Assembly (NCBI GenBank): GCA_022376925.1
Contig: JAIOJX010000025.1
Span: 8,773,141 to 8,837,140 of the forward strand
DNA: 64,000 nucleotides
Direction: 5' to 3'
Source of the DNA: Tragulus kanchil
Taxonomy: Eukaryota; Chordata; Mammalia; Artiodactyla; Tragulidae
Shown here piece after piece: positions 11,062 to 23,479 of the stretch. The notes under the pieces were generated by a model. It did not search any database. It saw only the letters and a program-made list of their open reading frames with translations, and was not told where the DNA came from. Within the stretch, counting starts at the first letter, position 1; the number at the start of each line of letters is the position of its first letter. The translations under genes and the position numbers were made by a program.

Positions 11062-11622
11062 AGCCGCCCCGTGTGCCCGGCGCGGCGTCTCTCAAATCAC
11101 GCCGCCCGTGCGCGCCGGAACCCAGGGCGCTACCGTAAGGCTTAGAAGAGTGCTACCCAAGCTGGCTCAGAGTTGAGCTGGGGTTACCTCTTGGCAGAGG
11201 AGACGACCGAATCCGATCGACCGGCTCCTCTCAAGAATCTGCCCTGTTCCAGGAAAGCAGGACAAACTTTCCCATCACTCCTCTCCCACTCCATTCCCAT
11301 CCCCATCCCCAGTTTAATCCAACAGACATTTGTTCCGAGTTAGAGAAGGCGGCGGAGATAAGAAAACGTCCTCTTTTTCAGGGATTTACAATCTAGATAA
11401 GGGTTGCATCCACCCGTTCTGTTTTCCTTTGCGAAAGTCAAGGGTCTCGTCAACGACAGCGGATTCCAAAGACTCTCGGCTTGCCAGCTCTTACTGCGCT
11501 CCACTCGAGGTTTTACGGTTCGGAATGGAGCCTCTTTGGCCTCTGCCCCGGAAGTTTTTCTCTCGGAGAAGCGCGCACGCTGAGCCGGCTTTATCGCGGC
11601 TTGTTTCAAGCTTCCTCGGATC
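11062..11622. promoter_or_regulatory. bidirectional NUDT6/AFG2A promoter region
   Basis: The 561 bp between the divergent ATGs of NUDT6 (11061, minus) and AFG2A (11623, plus) should hold both transcription starts. CpG density is very high across about 10780-11130, falls off in the middle, and rises again at 11500-11620. An ETS-type core ccggaagt is present at 11548-11555, 68 bp before the AFG2A ATG, and an alternating GC stretch (gcgcgcacgc, 11571-11580) resembles half of an NRF1 site. No TATA box was seen. Sequence from 11471 onward is repeated at 12578, so the 3' part of this promoter appears twice, but only the copy here has the upstream CpG-rich context. Confidence 0.65.
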
Positions 11623-11758
11623 ATGTCGTCGAAGAAGAACAGAAAGCGTCTTAATCAAAGCGCCGAGAGCTGTTCTCTCTCGGCCTCCGCCTCTGCGGGG
11701 GCCACAGCTTCTGGCATGCCCCCCGGGACTCTGGTGGTGATCAACTTCTTAGAAAAAG
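11623..11758 (+). CDS. AFG2A: AFG2A coding exon 1 (copy with promoter context)
   Basis: The exon encodes residues 1-45 plus one base and begins MSSKKNRKRLNQSAE, the known start of AFG2A: a basic, lysine/arginine-rich tail followed by a serine/alanine-rich low-complexity stretch and then LEK before the splice. The donor is gtgaag at 11759, giving phase 1. It joins exon 2 to read [12 protein letters not shown], close to the human sequence. This copy has the CpG-rich promoter region directly upstream and so reflects the true 5' context. A second copy lies at 12730-12865. Confidence 0.92.
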
Positions 11759-12729
11759 GTGAAGAGTTCCGGAGAGGGAGACCCGAGACCGAGGGGGCGC
11801 CGTCTGAGAAGAAGAAAATCTGGCGATTGTGCCTTGAGGCGTAGAGGTTTTTAAAAAAGTTGGGCGAGGCAAAGGTGTGAAAGCGCGTACAAGTTTGTAG
11901 GACACCCAGAGCCTCGCCTGCGCTGGGGAAGTTAGGCAGAAAAGACTTATCGGTAGCTAAGTTCAGCGCTTTGGTAAATTGTCTTGGATTTCTAATAAGT
12001 TGCACTTGAAGCAGCTCTGCGTTAAGATTAACGGCATCTCAAACTGTAAAATCGCTCTTATCTAGTGAGGATAGTATACTAAAAATCTGAGTACCCAGTT
12101 CATTGACTGTGTGGGTTTGTCCTTTCTAAGAGACCTTAATGTTCCTTTGAAACTGAAAGGTGGCTTTTTTCTTATTACACAGGTTGCTATTTAAGAAATA
12201 GTTATTCACTGAGCGCGGGTGTTAGCAGTAGGTTGAGTATTTCTTGTATATATCTCTGTTACTCTTCGCAGAGCTTTGGGGAGATTTTCTGTAGTATTAT
12301 GCTTATTTTACAGAGAAAGAAAAATAACCAGTTTTCGCCCCCACGTTACAGAGACTGTCCACCTGTGTTTTGAGTCTCAAGCTGTTGAGTTACATCACAG
12401 CAACCTTAACTTCGTACAGTGGACTAAGTTGATACAGCTTTTAGCAGGCTTGACTAAGTGGCAGAGATTTATTTATGTGTATTGCAGACCCTAAACACCA
12501 TCTTTCGGTTAACTTAGTGTTTTCAATCTCTTTTGGCAGAGAATTTTTTATTTATTTTGTGTTTTTTGCATTTAAAGGACTCTCGGCTTGCCAGCCCTTA
12601 CTGCGCTCCACTCGAGGTTTTACGGTTCGGAATGGAGCCTCTTTGGCCTCTGCCCCGGAAGTTTTTCTCTCGGAGAAGCGCGCACGCTGAGCCGGCTTTA
12701 TCGCGGCTTGTTTCAAGCTTCCTCGGATC

Positions 12730-12865
12730 ATGTCGTCGAAGAAGAACAGAAAGCGTCTTAATCAAAGCGCCGAGAGCTGTTCTCTCTCGGCCTCCGCCTC
12801 TGCGGGGGCCACAGCTTCTGGCATGCCCCCCGGGACTCTGGTGGTGATCAACTTCTTAGAAAAAG
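12730..12865 (+). other. AFG2A: duplicate copy of AFG2A exon 1
   Basis: This repeats exon 1 with the same ATG and donor, 1,107 bp downstream. The 107 bases of 5' flank shared by the two copies contain one visible substitution (gccagctctt against gccagccctt). It lacks the CpG-rich upstream promoter region and is instead preceded by T-rich sequence with no match in the other copy. It is best read as the start of the next contig overlapping the previous one. A real second first exon would need the locus to carry a tandem duplication of the promoter edge, which the genome-wide style of these blocks argues against. Confidence 0.85.
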
Positions 12866-13987
12866 GTGAAGAGTTCCGGAGAGGGAGACCCGAGACCGAG
12901 GGGGCGCCGTCTGAGAAGAAGAAAATCTGGCGATTGTGCCTTGAGGCGTAGAGGTTTTTAAAAAAGTTGGGCGAGGCAAAGGTGTGAAAGCGCGTACAAG
13001 TTTGTAGGACACCCAGAGCCTCGCCTGCGCTGGGGAAGTTAGGCAGAAAAGACTTATCGGTAGCTAAGTTCAGCGCTTTGGTAAATTGTCTTGGATTTCT
13101 AATAAGTTGCACTTGAAGCAGCTCTGCGTTAAGATTAACGGCATCTCAAACTGTAAAATCGCTCTTATCTAGTGAGGATAGTATACTAAAAATCTGAGTA
13201 CCCAGTTCATTGACTGTGTGGGTTTGTCCTTTCTAAGAGACCTTAATGTTCCTTTGAAACTGAAAGGTGGCTTTTTTCTTATTACACAGGTTGCTATTTA
13301 AGAAATAGTTATTCACTGAGCGCGGGTGTTAGCAGTAGGTTGAGTATTTCTTGTATATATCTCTGTTACTCTTCGCAGAGCTTTGGGGAGATTTTCTGTA
13401 GTATTATGCTTATTTTACAGAGAAAGAAAAATAACCAGTTTTCGCCCCCACGTTACAGAGACTGTCCACCTGTGTTTTGAGTCTCAAGCTGTTGAGTTAC
13501 ATCACAGCAACCTTAACTTCGTACAGTGGACTAAGTTGATACAGCTTTTAGCAGGCTTGACTAAGTGGCAGAGATTTATTTATGTGTATTGCAGACCCTA
13601 AACACCATCTTTCGGTTAACTTAGTGTTTTCAATCTCTTTTTGGATCAGAGGACAACTTGTTCTGTTCTACATATTCACTCATTTTCGACTGAATCCTTC
13701 TCATTGGCATTTAAACCTGCTGATTTCTGTTGCATCTTACAGCAAAAGCTGCACACTCTCCATTCCAAGACTTGTTAAATGGAGCTGTTTCTGCCTCCTT
13801 TTCTCGCATTTACTCCTTAGCCCTTTCGGTTGAGATCTAACCCCATTATTCCATGCAAACTGTTTCTTCCTTGACTTCTGATTATCTCCACGTTGGTAAA
13901 TCTGGTGGATGGTTTTCATCACTTATTTACCTCAGCAGCTTTTGGTATTGTCAGCCATTTCCATCTTCTTGAAACACTTTATGGTTT

Positions 13988-16309
13988 GACCTAGTATTAT
14001 TGAGGGGCTGACACTTGTGAGGAAAAGGTCAGTATGTTCTGCAGGGACAAACGATGTAAGCTTAGGGAATCCAGCTGTGCATGAGAGGATGAAGACCCTA
14101 CCAGCTCTCTAGATAGATGTTTAGAGATGCTTCCTGACTCTGGATTAAGGTTGACTGGCAACTTTTCAGGAACACCATAGCTTGATCCTACACACCAGAG
14201 AACATACTTCATCCATTTGCTTTGCAGGATGCCTCTTCCACTTCCACAGTGGTCAAATGTAGAAGTTCCTTAATTCTTAGTCCTAAACCCGCTTTTACCT
14301 CTAGATTTTTTTTCCCTTTGGGAAATTCATTTATGCTCTTAACATTTTCAGAGTAACATTCATCATTTGTTTCTGAGTCTTAATTCAGTTGTCTTCTGGA
14401 CCAGTCCTTCTCAGACTTTATAGGGAAGGTTTAAAAAAATTCCTGACGTGTCACAGGTCAGCATTAGTGTAAAATTTGATAAAAGCAAATTACTGGAAAA
14501 GTAAGTTTTAAAAAAACAATAAGGAATTTTTATTAGATTCAGCAGATGTGAAATTACTCTGTCAGATTACAAACAAACTTCTAAATGCTTAATTCTCATT
14601 TTCTGAGGTAAATACCTCATCATGAACAGTAACAAAAAAATATTTGTGGATACATTTTTCATTGAAATATAGTTGATTAACAATGTTATGTTGGTTTCAG
14701 GTTTAAGTCATAGTGATTCACTTTTAAATACATTAGGAAATGGTCACTGTGATAAAGTCTAGTGATCAACCATCTGTCACCATCAAGTTATTTTAGTATT
14801 ATTGAGTATATCTCCTTATAATTCTCTATGACTTACTTATTTAGTACTTTATAACTGGAGGTTTTTTCCTCTTAACCCCTTTTGCTTCTTTTACTTGTCA
14901 TGCTCAATCCTTCTCCCATTTCAGAAACATACATTTCTTTGTACCTATGAGTCAGTTTCTGTTAAAATTTGTCTTGTTTTTTAGATTCTGCATGTAAGTG
15001 AAATAATATGATATTGTTCTTTCTTTGATTTATTTCAGTTGGCATAATAGCCTCTAGATCCATACATGTTATTGTAAACGGCAAGATTTCATTCTTTTTT
15101 TAAATTATTGAGTAATATTTCATTATATATGTATAAAACTTCTTTTGTTTGGACCTAGTATTATTGAGGGGCTGACACTTGTGAGGAAAAGGTCAGTATG
15201 TTCTGCAGGGACAAACGATGTAAGCTTAGGGAATCCAGCTGTGCATGAGAGGATGAAGACCCTACCAGCTCTCTAGATAGATGTTTAGAGATGCTTCCTG
15301 ACTCTGGATTAAGGTTGACTGGCAACTTTTCAGGAACACCATAGCTTGATCCTACACACCAGAGAACATACTTCATCCATTTGCTTTGCAGGATGCCTCT
15401 TCCACTTCCACAGTGGTCAAATGTAGAAGTTCCTTAATTCTTAGTCCTAAACCCGCTTTTACCTCTAGATTTTTTTTCCCTTGGCAAATTCATTTATGCT
15501 CTTAACATTTTCAGAGTAACATTCATCATTTGTTTCTGAGTCTTAATTCAGTTGTCTTCTGGACCAGTCCTTCTCAGACTTTATAGGGAAGGTTTAAAAA
15601 AATTCCTGACGTGTCACAGGTCAGCATTAGTGTAAAATTTGATAAAAGCAAATTACTGGAAAAGTAAGTTTTAAAAAAACAATAAGGAATTTTTATTAGA
15701 TTCAGCAGATGTGAAATTACTCTGTCAGATTACAAACAAACTTCTAAATGCTTAATTCTCATTTTCTGAGGTAAATACCTCATCATGAACAGTAACAAAA
15801 AAATATTTGTGGATACATTTTTCATTGAAATATAGTTGATTAACAATGTTATGTTGGTTTCAGGTTTAAGTCATAGTGATTCACTTTTAAATACATTAGG
15901 AAATGGTCACTGTGATAAAGTCTAGTGATCAACCATCTGTCACCATCAAGTTATTTTAGTATTATTGAGTATATCTCCTTATAATTCTCTATGACTTACT
16001 TATTTAGTACTTTATAACTGGAGGTTTTTTCCTCTTAACCCCTTTTGCTTCTTTTACTTGTCATGCTCAATCCTTCTCCCATTTCAGAAACATACATTTC
16101 TTTGTACCTATGAGTCAGTTTCTGTTAAAATTTGTCTTGTTTTTTAGATTCTGCATGTAAGTGAAATAATATGATATTGTTCTTTCTTTGATTTATTTCA
16201 GTTGGCATAATAGCCTCTAGATCCATACATGTTATTGTAAACGGCAAGATTTCATTCTTTTTTTAAATTATTGAGTAATATTTCATTATATATGTATAAA
16301 ACTTCTTTA
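13988..16309 (+). repeat. duplicated block, 13988-15145 and 15152-16309
   Basis: About 1,158 bp is repeated with offset 1,164 falling to 1,163. The main difference is ccctttgggaaatt against cccttggcaaatt. The block contains intronic sequence and part of an old L1. Confidence 0.93.
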
Positions 16310-17165
16310 TGTATTTTGGATCTTAATTCCATATCAAATATATCATTTGCAGATGTCTTTCTTTATTCAGTAGGCTGGGTTTTTTTTTTTGTTTTGTTGG
16401 TGATTTCCTTCCGTATGAAAAAGGTTTTTAGTTTGATGTAGTCTCATATATTTTTGCTTTTGCTGCTTTTGCCTCAGGAGACAGATCCAAAAAAATATTG
16501 CTAAGACCGATTCTAAGGAATTTATTGCATATGTTTTCTTCTAGGAGTATTGTGGTTTGGGGTCATCATTTAAATCTTTAATCCATTTTGAATTTATTTT
16601 TGTACCTGGTGTAAGAAAGGTGTGGTTCATTTCTTTTGCATGTAATGCTCCAGCTTTCCCAACACTATTTACTGAAGAGGTTGTCTTTTTCCCATTTTAT
16701 ATTCTTACCTTGTTTGTCATTGATTAATTACTCATATAGGTGTGGGTTCGTTTCTGGGCTTTATATTCTGTTCCGTTGATCTATGTATCTGTTTTTGTGT
16801 CACTACCATACTGTTTGATTACTATAGTTTGAAGTCAGGGAGTGTGCTGCCTCCAGCTTTGTTCTTCTTTCTCAAGATTGCTTTGACTATTCTAGTTCCA
16901 TTTGGGTATTAGGCCTATTAGTTCTAGTTCTGTGAAAAATGCTGTTGGTATTTTGATAGTGATCTTATTCAATCTGTAGATTGCTTTGGGTAGACATTTT
17001 AATGATATGAATTCTTATAGTTCATGAGCACAGTAAATCTTTCCATTTATTTGTGTCTTTAGTTTCTTTCATCAGAATTTTATAGTTTTCAGACTAAGAA
17101 GTCTTTCACCCCCTTGGCTAAATTTTTCCCTAGGTATTTTATTATATTTGTTGCAGTGCTAAATG
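14650..17165 (-). mobile_element. old L1 fragment, with part doubled
   Basis: A diverged minus-strand L1. Its 3' end is at about 14650 (cattgaaatatagttgatta), and ORF2-derived sequence continues to about 17165 (tttccctaggtattttatt). Stops interrupt every frame. The left half lies in the 13988/15152 block duplication. Confidence 0.65.
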
Positions 17166-17264
17166 GGATTTTTTTTTTTTTTTTCAATTTATGGTCCATA
17201 CTTTGAATATAGCCCTGTGCTATACCTCTTCTTTTAAAATTATTTTTTTTTAATTTTGGCCTCT

Positions 17265-17518
17265 TTTTTTTTTTTTTTTCTATTCATTTATTCTCACCCA
17301 TCTTTATTCTTTGGCTTGTGTGGGTCTCCCATTGCAGTGGTCTCCCTCGTTGCAGAGCACCGACTCTGGGTGCATGCGCTCTAGAGCACTGGCTTGTAAT
17401 CGGACACACTGGTCCAGCTGCTCTGTGGCATGTGGGATCTTTCTGGGCCCGGGATTGAACCAGTGCCCCCTGCACTGCAAGGCGGACTCTCCACCCCCTG
17501 GACCACTAGGGAAGCCCC
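17265..17518 (-). mobile_element. CHR-type SINE, minus strand
   Basis: T-rich start, gtgggtctcccattgcagtgg, gggtgcatgcgctctagagc, and end ggaccactagggaagcccc. It is in AFG2A intron 1 and lies beside the old L1. Confidence 0.8.
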
Positions 17519-17869
17519 TTTAAATTTTTCACAGATATTTCAGGACAGACCCTGTGTGCTCATACTTCTTCCAGCAAAACAAATGAGCTCTGTTCAGTCT
17601 TTCTCACTGTAAAATTCAGAAATCTAAGATTCATCCGTGACACGTCTCTCTCACATCTCACGATATCCAGTGCACCGTCAAGCCCAGTTTACTAACTGCA
17701 GTCCACGGGGTGACGAAGAATGCAGCACGACTAAGCAACTGACACACTTTCCACATTACACTTCTGCACGCCCTTCCCACTGCTTCAACCTTAATCTCAG
17801 ACACCATCCTCTCTCCCTTGGACTACTCCACTAGTTGCTCCTTTCCAATTCCTTTTCCACTCTGCAGAC

Positions 17870-18440
17870 AGAATGATCTTTTAAAATAAAAATCCCGTCA
17901 CGACCCTGCTTTTCACCACTAACTGGCCTCCAATTACTGTTACATTAAAGACGAGGAGCTTGGTCTAGCCTACTGCCCTAGTTGGTCTTGACCTTCCTTA
18001 TGTGGCTCTTTTTTATCTCGCACCAGTCTGCTTCATTTTTCCTGTCAGATGCGCAGTGCTCTCTTCTGCCAGGAATCTCTCTACGTGCTTTTCTCTTTGC
18101 TGAGAATTGTCTCCACACAAAGTTCATTTAGTTGATTTTACTCTTCCTTCAGACCTGAATTTAAACATTATTCCTTGAAGAAACATTCTCTGATTCTTGT
18201 AAATTAGTTATGATTCCACGTTATAGGTTCTCTTAGCACTCTTAGTTGTCCTTTCATTGCATTAATCTTAGTTTATAATTGTACAGTTATTTAGTGATTG
18301 TTTAATTGCTCTCATTCTACTGAGTTATATGTTCTGTGAGGCCAAGCACTGTGTCTACTTTGGTTCACCTGGTACCCCCAGTCCCTAGTGTAGAGTCTGC
18401 CATAGAGAGGGCATATGGTGTTTGCCAAAAGAACAAACGT
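17870..18440 (+). mobile_element. L2 fragment
   Basis: Diverged L2-like sequence in order: cctccaattactgttacatt, then tctctacgtgcttttctctttgc, then gccaagcactgtgtctactt and a final gtagagtctgccatagag, which corresponds to the L2 3' end layout. Confidence 0.55.
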
Positions 18441-18703
18441 AGGGTGGATGGTTGTTTTTAAATTACTTTTACTATCTCATTAGTTAATCTGGCAATTTAG
18501 TGAGCATTCATATTGTCAGTGGATCCTCACAAAAGTTTAAGTCTGCTAAGATAAGGAGGGTTGTCACAGTAGTTTTGCCAGAGTATGACAAGTGCATTCA
18601 TGTGGTCATGTGGATTAAGGATTTTTATTTAGTCCAAAGGAAAGCTTGCTTTAACTTCAGTTACAAAACAGTGTGAAAATAATTTTCTTTTCCTTCTTGG
18701 TAG

Positions 18704-18825
18704 ATGACAGAGTTCCAAAAGCATTCCAGAATTCCCTTGTTCAACTTGGACTCAATACCATGAAGTCTGCAAATATATGTATTGGTCGGCCAGTGTTGCT
18801 TACCAGTTTGGACGGAAAGCAAGAG
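18704..18825 (+). CDS. AFG2A: AFG2A coding exon 2
   Basis: The exon is preceded by a T-rich tract and tag acceptor (18701-18703) and followed by gtaagg at 18826. It is 122 bp, completes codon 46 and encodes residues 47-86: [20 protein letters not shown], then [20 protein letters not shown]. This is the start of the CDC48-type N domain, which in the family is the adaptor/substrate-binding part. It ends in phase 0. No duplication affects it. Confidence 0.94.
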
Positions 18826-19867
18826 GTAAGGGTCCTTTTTGTTTCCTTACTTTAGAAATATTTGAGGTGCTTTTGATTTTAATTTTCAACAAAAAGCAGT
18901 AATAAGTGAAAAGCAGTGTCTTATAAGACCTGTACGTGTTTGTAAACTTCTCCTTATGATACCCTGGGAGTTGTAGTTCCTAAGTGTCAAGATACAGAGA
19001 GAAGCCTTTCCCCCAGGGGTAGTGACACACTAACAGCCCTATTTCTCCCAGTCTTTGAATTGTATTTCTTCACAGAAATGTTATTTTGGGTCATCTGTTT
19101 TATGTATAAATTTTTGATTACCCTCTGTTTGTCCTTGCTGCCGTTCATCATACCTGAGACTCTTTAAGTCCAGAATCTTTCATGTGTCATTTTGGCAGCT
19201 TGACTTTCTTTCTCTGCTTCTGCCATGTCTTCTGCTGCTGTTTCATCAGTCAGTGTTCACTTGACCGGTAGGATCCTGGTCAAGCAGGAAATGTGTTGTA
19301 ATCTGATATCTCCTAATGGCATGTCATCCATTCCTTTTGTTGTTCTAGAGTTATACCTTAAAAAATCCTTTACTGTGTCTTGTGCAAGAGAAGACTATAC
19401 ATGTGTCAGCTCAGCCTGCTATCCAGAATTGGAAATCTTTGAGTTTTCTCCCTTAGCATTTTAGTCTGATAAAATTCAGGCTCCCACGGAGCTCTTGTGC
19501 TGGTCCCTCACAGTTTTCTGGATGTACTTTATGCTCTAGACTATATTACCTTATAGTTAGCTTGTGTTCAGTATTTTTTCTTGTCTTCCTCTTATCACCT
19601 GTAAATGTCTTTGTATCTTTTCCAAAATCCAACTCTCAGGTCTTCCACCATTTTCACTATGGGATTGTCCCTAGTTTTCACAAAAAAAGTATAATATTTA
19701 TAAAAAATAGTTTTTTATAACTTGTGTCTCATCTTACCTCCTTTGGGGTAAATACTGTGTTTTGCATAGCCATGTACTTGAGCATGTGTAGTTTTCTTCC
19801 TTATAAATTAAAGATATTCTACAAGCATTTGTTTTCTTATTTTTTTCATTTCTTTTATTCTGGGCAG

Positions 19868-20025
19868 GTCTATACAGCCTGGCCTGTGGCAGGATTTCCT
19901 GGCGGCAAGGTTGGCCTGAGTGAAGTGGCGCAGAAGAATGTGGGTATGAGGGTTGGTGACGCCATCCACGTCCAGCCTGTTTTGGGTGCTGTGCTGCAGG
20001 CTGAGGAAATGGATCTGGCTCTCAG
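19868..20025 (+). CDS. AFG2A: AFG2A coding exon 3
   Basis: The acceptor is ctgggcag ending at 19867 and the donor is gtttgg at 20026. The 158-bp exon encodes residues 87-138 plus two bases, beginning [20 protein letters not shown] and ending with EEMDLAL. It continues the N domain. The sequence is close to the human protein throughout. An out-of-frame read-through into the intron stops soon after the donor. Confidence 0.94.
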
Positions 20026-20057
20026 GTTTGGCTCTTGTCTTTGGTGATTATCTGGAT

Positions 20058-20391
20058 CAGTGCTGCCCAGTAGAAATATGATGAGGAACATGTGTGAACC
20101 ACACATGTACTTCTGTGTTTTCTAGTAGCCACATTTAAAAAGTGAAGAGAAAGAGAAAGTAATTGTGTACTTGATTTAACCAATACATGTAAAGTTTTAT
20201 TTGAACTCGTAATAACTACAAAAAACTATTAATAAGATTTTTCATTCTGTTTTTGGAACTGAGTCTTCAAAATCCACCTTGTTATGGTAACACTTGTAGC
20301 ACATCTCAGTTTGGGCTAGCCATGTTCTTAGCACTTGATAGCCACAAGTGTTGAGTGGCTACTGGGCTACTATATCAGACAGCACAAGCTA
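20058..20391. mobile_element. hAT-like non-autonomous DNA transposon
   Basis: The ends are inverted repeats: cagtgctgcccagtagaaat on the left and, read backwards, tgtgctgtctgatatagtag on the right. The interior (tagtagccacatttaaaaag, agcacatctcagtttgggct) matches a common old mammalian MER-type element. I do not assign a subfamily. Confidence 0.6.
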
Positions 20392-21049
20392 GATGCATGT
20401 GGTGTGTGGACTGTGGGCTCTTTAATGTCCTGTGATTAGAGTATGCTCTGACATTTTAAGTAAGAGTATTTATTATTGATGGATATTTAACAGTGTTTTC
20501 TTCTCATGGTTGGCAGTGTAATCGGGGCTTTCTGTCTTACAATTGTAAACAAAGAGTAGATTGCTGTGAATAGGCAAGAAACAAGTTTTAATTAAGACTG
20601 CTCAAGCAAAGTACCTGATGGTGTATTTTAACTAACTGATTATTCAATCCAATAAAATAGTTACATCTATCAGATTTTTAAATAGTCCCCCACCAAAGAC
20701 TATCAATATGATTAAAGTGTACCTCCCATCCCCCAACGTTCTGTATCTAATTAGAGTTTTTACTCAGTTTGCATATACAAGTCTTATCAAAATTTGTTAA
20801 AAAAAATCTTTTGATAATTTACTATTATGTTTATAGCAACTTGGAGGATTTTATATTATATGCTGAGATCACAAAGCATTTTTCAGTCATCAGCTTTATT
20901 TTGAAATGTTTTCTTCACTTCTGCTACTTTCATAGAGTCCAAGCCTAAGCTTTGGTATATTTTTCTTTGTAAAAACAGAAAAAATGTCTTCAGTGCCTTT
21001 AATAACAGTTTAGTGAGCAACTAAGTAAAAGGTAGAAAGGAAAAGAGAA

Positions 21050-21230
21050 CACAACATATGTAGAGCACCAGCCATGTGCTAGCACATATATGAGTGCACT
21101 TTTCCCCCTTGTTCTTCCCTCATTTAATCCTCTAAACTTCCTGCAAGGTATCCATATTTATCCATTTTTAAAAGTGAGAAAACAGGTTCAGTGAGGAATA
21201 ACTTGCTCGTTATTTTATGGTAATTTTTTA
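21050..21230 (+). mobile_element. MIR-like SINE
   Basis: agcaccagccatgtgctagc, cctcatttaatcctctaaac and aaagtgagaaaacaggttca follow MIR order in AFG2A intron 3. Confidence 0.5.
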
Positions 21231-23280
21231 ATTAACTCAGGTTAACCAGGATTAATCTTTAGACTGTTCTAAAACAGTCCTTTTGGCAGTTATCAGAGTT
21301 ACCTGGATGTTTAGTTACTAAGAGGTGTGACCTCTTGAGGGCGCAGCAGTCTTAGGTGATAATGACTGCTTACTGTACAAAGACTGTATATGTTTTAAGT
21401 GGAAGCTTAGTTTTTTTAATTTTGAAGGACCTTGTGTTTTAAATGTGGCAGCAGAACTTAAATAAGAACCTTAGTTTCCAATAAGGAAAGTCAGTAATTT
21501 TAGTCTGCTGCTTAAATCCTTCATTTAGAGCTGAAAAATTTTATTACTAATGTTGGAGCTCCTTCTAGTGGAAATGATTTTATCTGCATGCATTCTTTTT
21601 TTACAAAAGCAAAACTGTTTGTTTTACATATTTTACATATTTGTGCATACTATTCAAAGTTTAATAAGTAAAAACAGATTAAGTAGTTTCAGAGTTCTAT
21701 AAACAAGTTAATTTAAGTATCTAAAGAAATTCATAAGTTTTCTCTTTAGTTTATGCACACATAGGATTTGTGAAATTTTCTCCTTGTTTTTCTCTCTTTC
21801 TTTTATTTGAATTCACAGTAGATTCTCATCATTTGTGGTAGTTATGTTCCATGAAGTTGCAGCAAATACTGAGCCATTGCTCATAGGATATATGGGTGTG
21901 GGTGTGTGTGTTTAAATACGTGAAAATGTATCTCTTACATAGATTATAATCTTGTAAATCCCTGAACAACCCGTTTTGGTAGATTTCTGTTTTCTTTATT
22001 TTAGGAAAGAAGTGACTCAGAAGTATTAAGTCACTTATCTGAGGTTACCCCATTAACAGATGCCAGAGTTGGAATTCAGACCTCCTCCCTCTGATGCTGG
22101 AGCTGCAACTTTTCGCTCGTACATTGCACTGCTCCCTGCCCTCCCCAATCCTCTGGTCACCACCGAAGGAGAGTTGAAACAAGAGGCTTTTTTAAATTGC
22201 AGCTGGGAAGTGTTGGGTTCCTCACATTTTTCGGCTCTGTGCTCATCCACAAATGTCTGGGAAAGCTCTGCTAGTTTTGATTTTGGGGTTGCGAGCATAT
22301 TTTAGCAAGTAGATGAATTTGCATATGGAATCCTCAAGTAACTTTATGTTGGTTTTGTTACCGATAATGTGATTGGGAACATGGCTTAGATTTGGACCAG
22401 ATGGGCCTGCAAGTGTACCTTTTCCTGAGCTAAACCATTCTCCCTCTGTGGTCTCTGGTGGAACTCACAGCCATAGGCTTCCTCTGCTGATACCACTGCT
22501 TATCCACAGAAGGGGAGGGAAAATACACATGTTCTGTAAACTGTCTAAGAATGTATTTCTTTACAGTGTAATGATTTTTATCCGTACTTCCTGTAATCAA
22601 ACAAACAGTCTTCTTGGAAGACACAGTAATTGGCCAAAAGAAGGCTTTTTCATTTTTTTTTTTAGGCACGCCCTTTCTCTTGAATAAACTTCCAATGTAC
22701 CATTACCTGCTTTTTTCCTACCTCTTCAGTTAGTGTAGTCAATAGGATTTAAACTTCCTTAAAGGTAATTTATGAAATATACAAAGAGAATAAAGTAAGC
22801 TATCAATAAAAGCCTTTCTCTAAGCTGGGAAAGTTCAGAAAGGAAATGATTGAGGCCAGTGTTTTTTCAAACACTTTTGGCTATGATATACCATAAAAAA
22901 ACCACATTTTTTGCTTTAATTTACTCTGCGTATACTATAGCCACAGGTGCAGTGCATAAATGTACATGTGTGTGTACATGTGTGTTTGTGCTCAGTGTAT
23001 GCACCTGAGCATATGGGGGGTGTGCACGCATATGTGTGATTTGTGAGACAGTAAAAAATATTGATTTAACCACCAGAAAACCAAATTGCAAATGATTTCA
23101 TGGCTGTAAGAAGTATCTGAAAAGTACAAATCAATCCAAAATTGTCTAAATCATTTTTAGATTGTAAACTAGTGATTCTCTTGATTAGGTCTACATTACA
23201 ACTGTGTACGTGTCATTTTATATTACATTTTACTTTCTGGTGTACCTAATGCTAATTTTTATTTCTCCCCCCCTTTACAG

Positions 23281-23339
23281 TGATAAAAATGCAGATATTA
23301 ATGAAGAACAACTGGCTGGTTGTATTCTGAGAAAACTAG
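23281..23339 (+). CDS. AFG2A: AFG2A coding exon 4
   Basis: This 59-bp exon is too short to stand out as an open frame alone. It follows a long pyrimidine tract ending tttacag at 23280 and precedes gtgaga at 23340. It supplies one base to finish a serine codon, then encodes DKNADINEEQLAGCILRKL (residues 140-158) and one base of the next codon. The human protein has a closely similar segment at this place. Confidence 0.92.
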
Positions 23340-23479
23340 GTGAGATGTCTTTTGAATAGTTTTCTAAATTTTGGAAAGCATGGCAGCAGTAAGTAAACTA
23401 ATGTATCTTCAAAGGCTTGTGTGCATAATACTTTTAAAATAGTGTAGAGGATATTCTCCCCAGTGAGTTAATGTCTTTT

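Larger units (their letters stand above)
11471..13643 (+). repeat. duplicated block, 11471-12535 and 12578-13643
   Basis: About 1,065 bp is repeated with offset 1,107. It includes part of the promoter and AFG2A exon 1. About 42 T-rich bases at 12536-12577 lie between the copies and match neither flank. Confidence 0.93.
12866..18703 (+). other. AFG2A intron 1 contents
   Basis: The first intron (from 11759, or 12866 if counted from the second exon-1 copy) contains the repeated exon 1 block, a duplicated 1.16-kb block (13988-16309), an old L1 fragment, a CHR-type SINE and an L2 fragment. Nothing else coding was recognised; short open frames here are in repeats or intronic shadows. Confidence 0.7.
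20026..23280 (+). other. AFG2A intron 3 contents
   Basis: About 3.3 kb with a hAT-like DNA transposon copy at its left end, a MIR-like stretch near 21050-21230, and short TG-rich tracts near 21893-21912 and 22965-23035. No exon, RNA gene or duplicated block was seen. Confidence 0.6.

Noticed and set aside
10563..11176. Several overlapping 100-166 residue frames in the CpG island
   Set aside because: High GC removes stop codons by chance; only the minus-strand frame starting at 11061 matches a known protein.
11655..13112. Paired 116-residue minus-strand frames over AFG2A exon 1
   Set aside because: They are antisense shadows of exon 1 and the start of intron 1, doubled by the block duplication.
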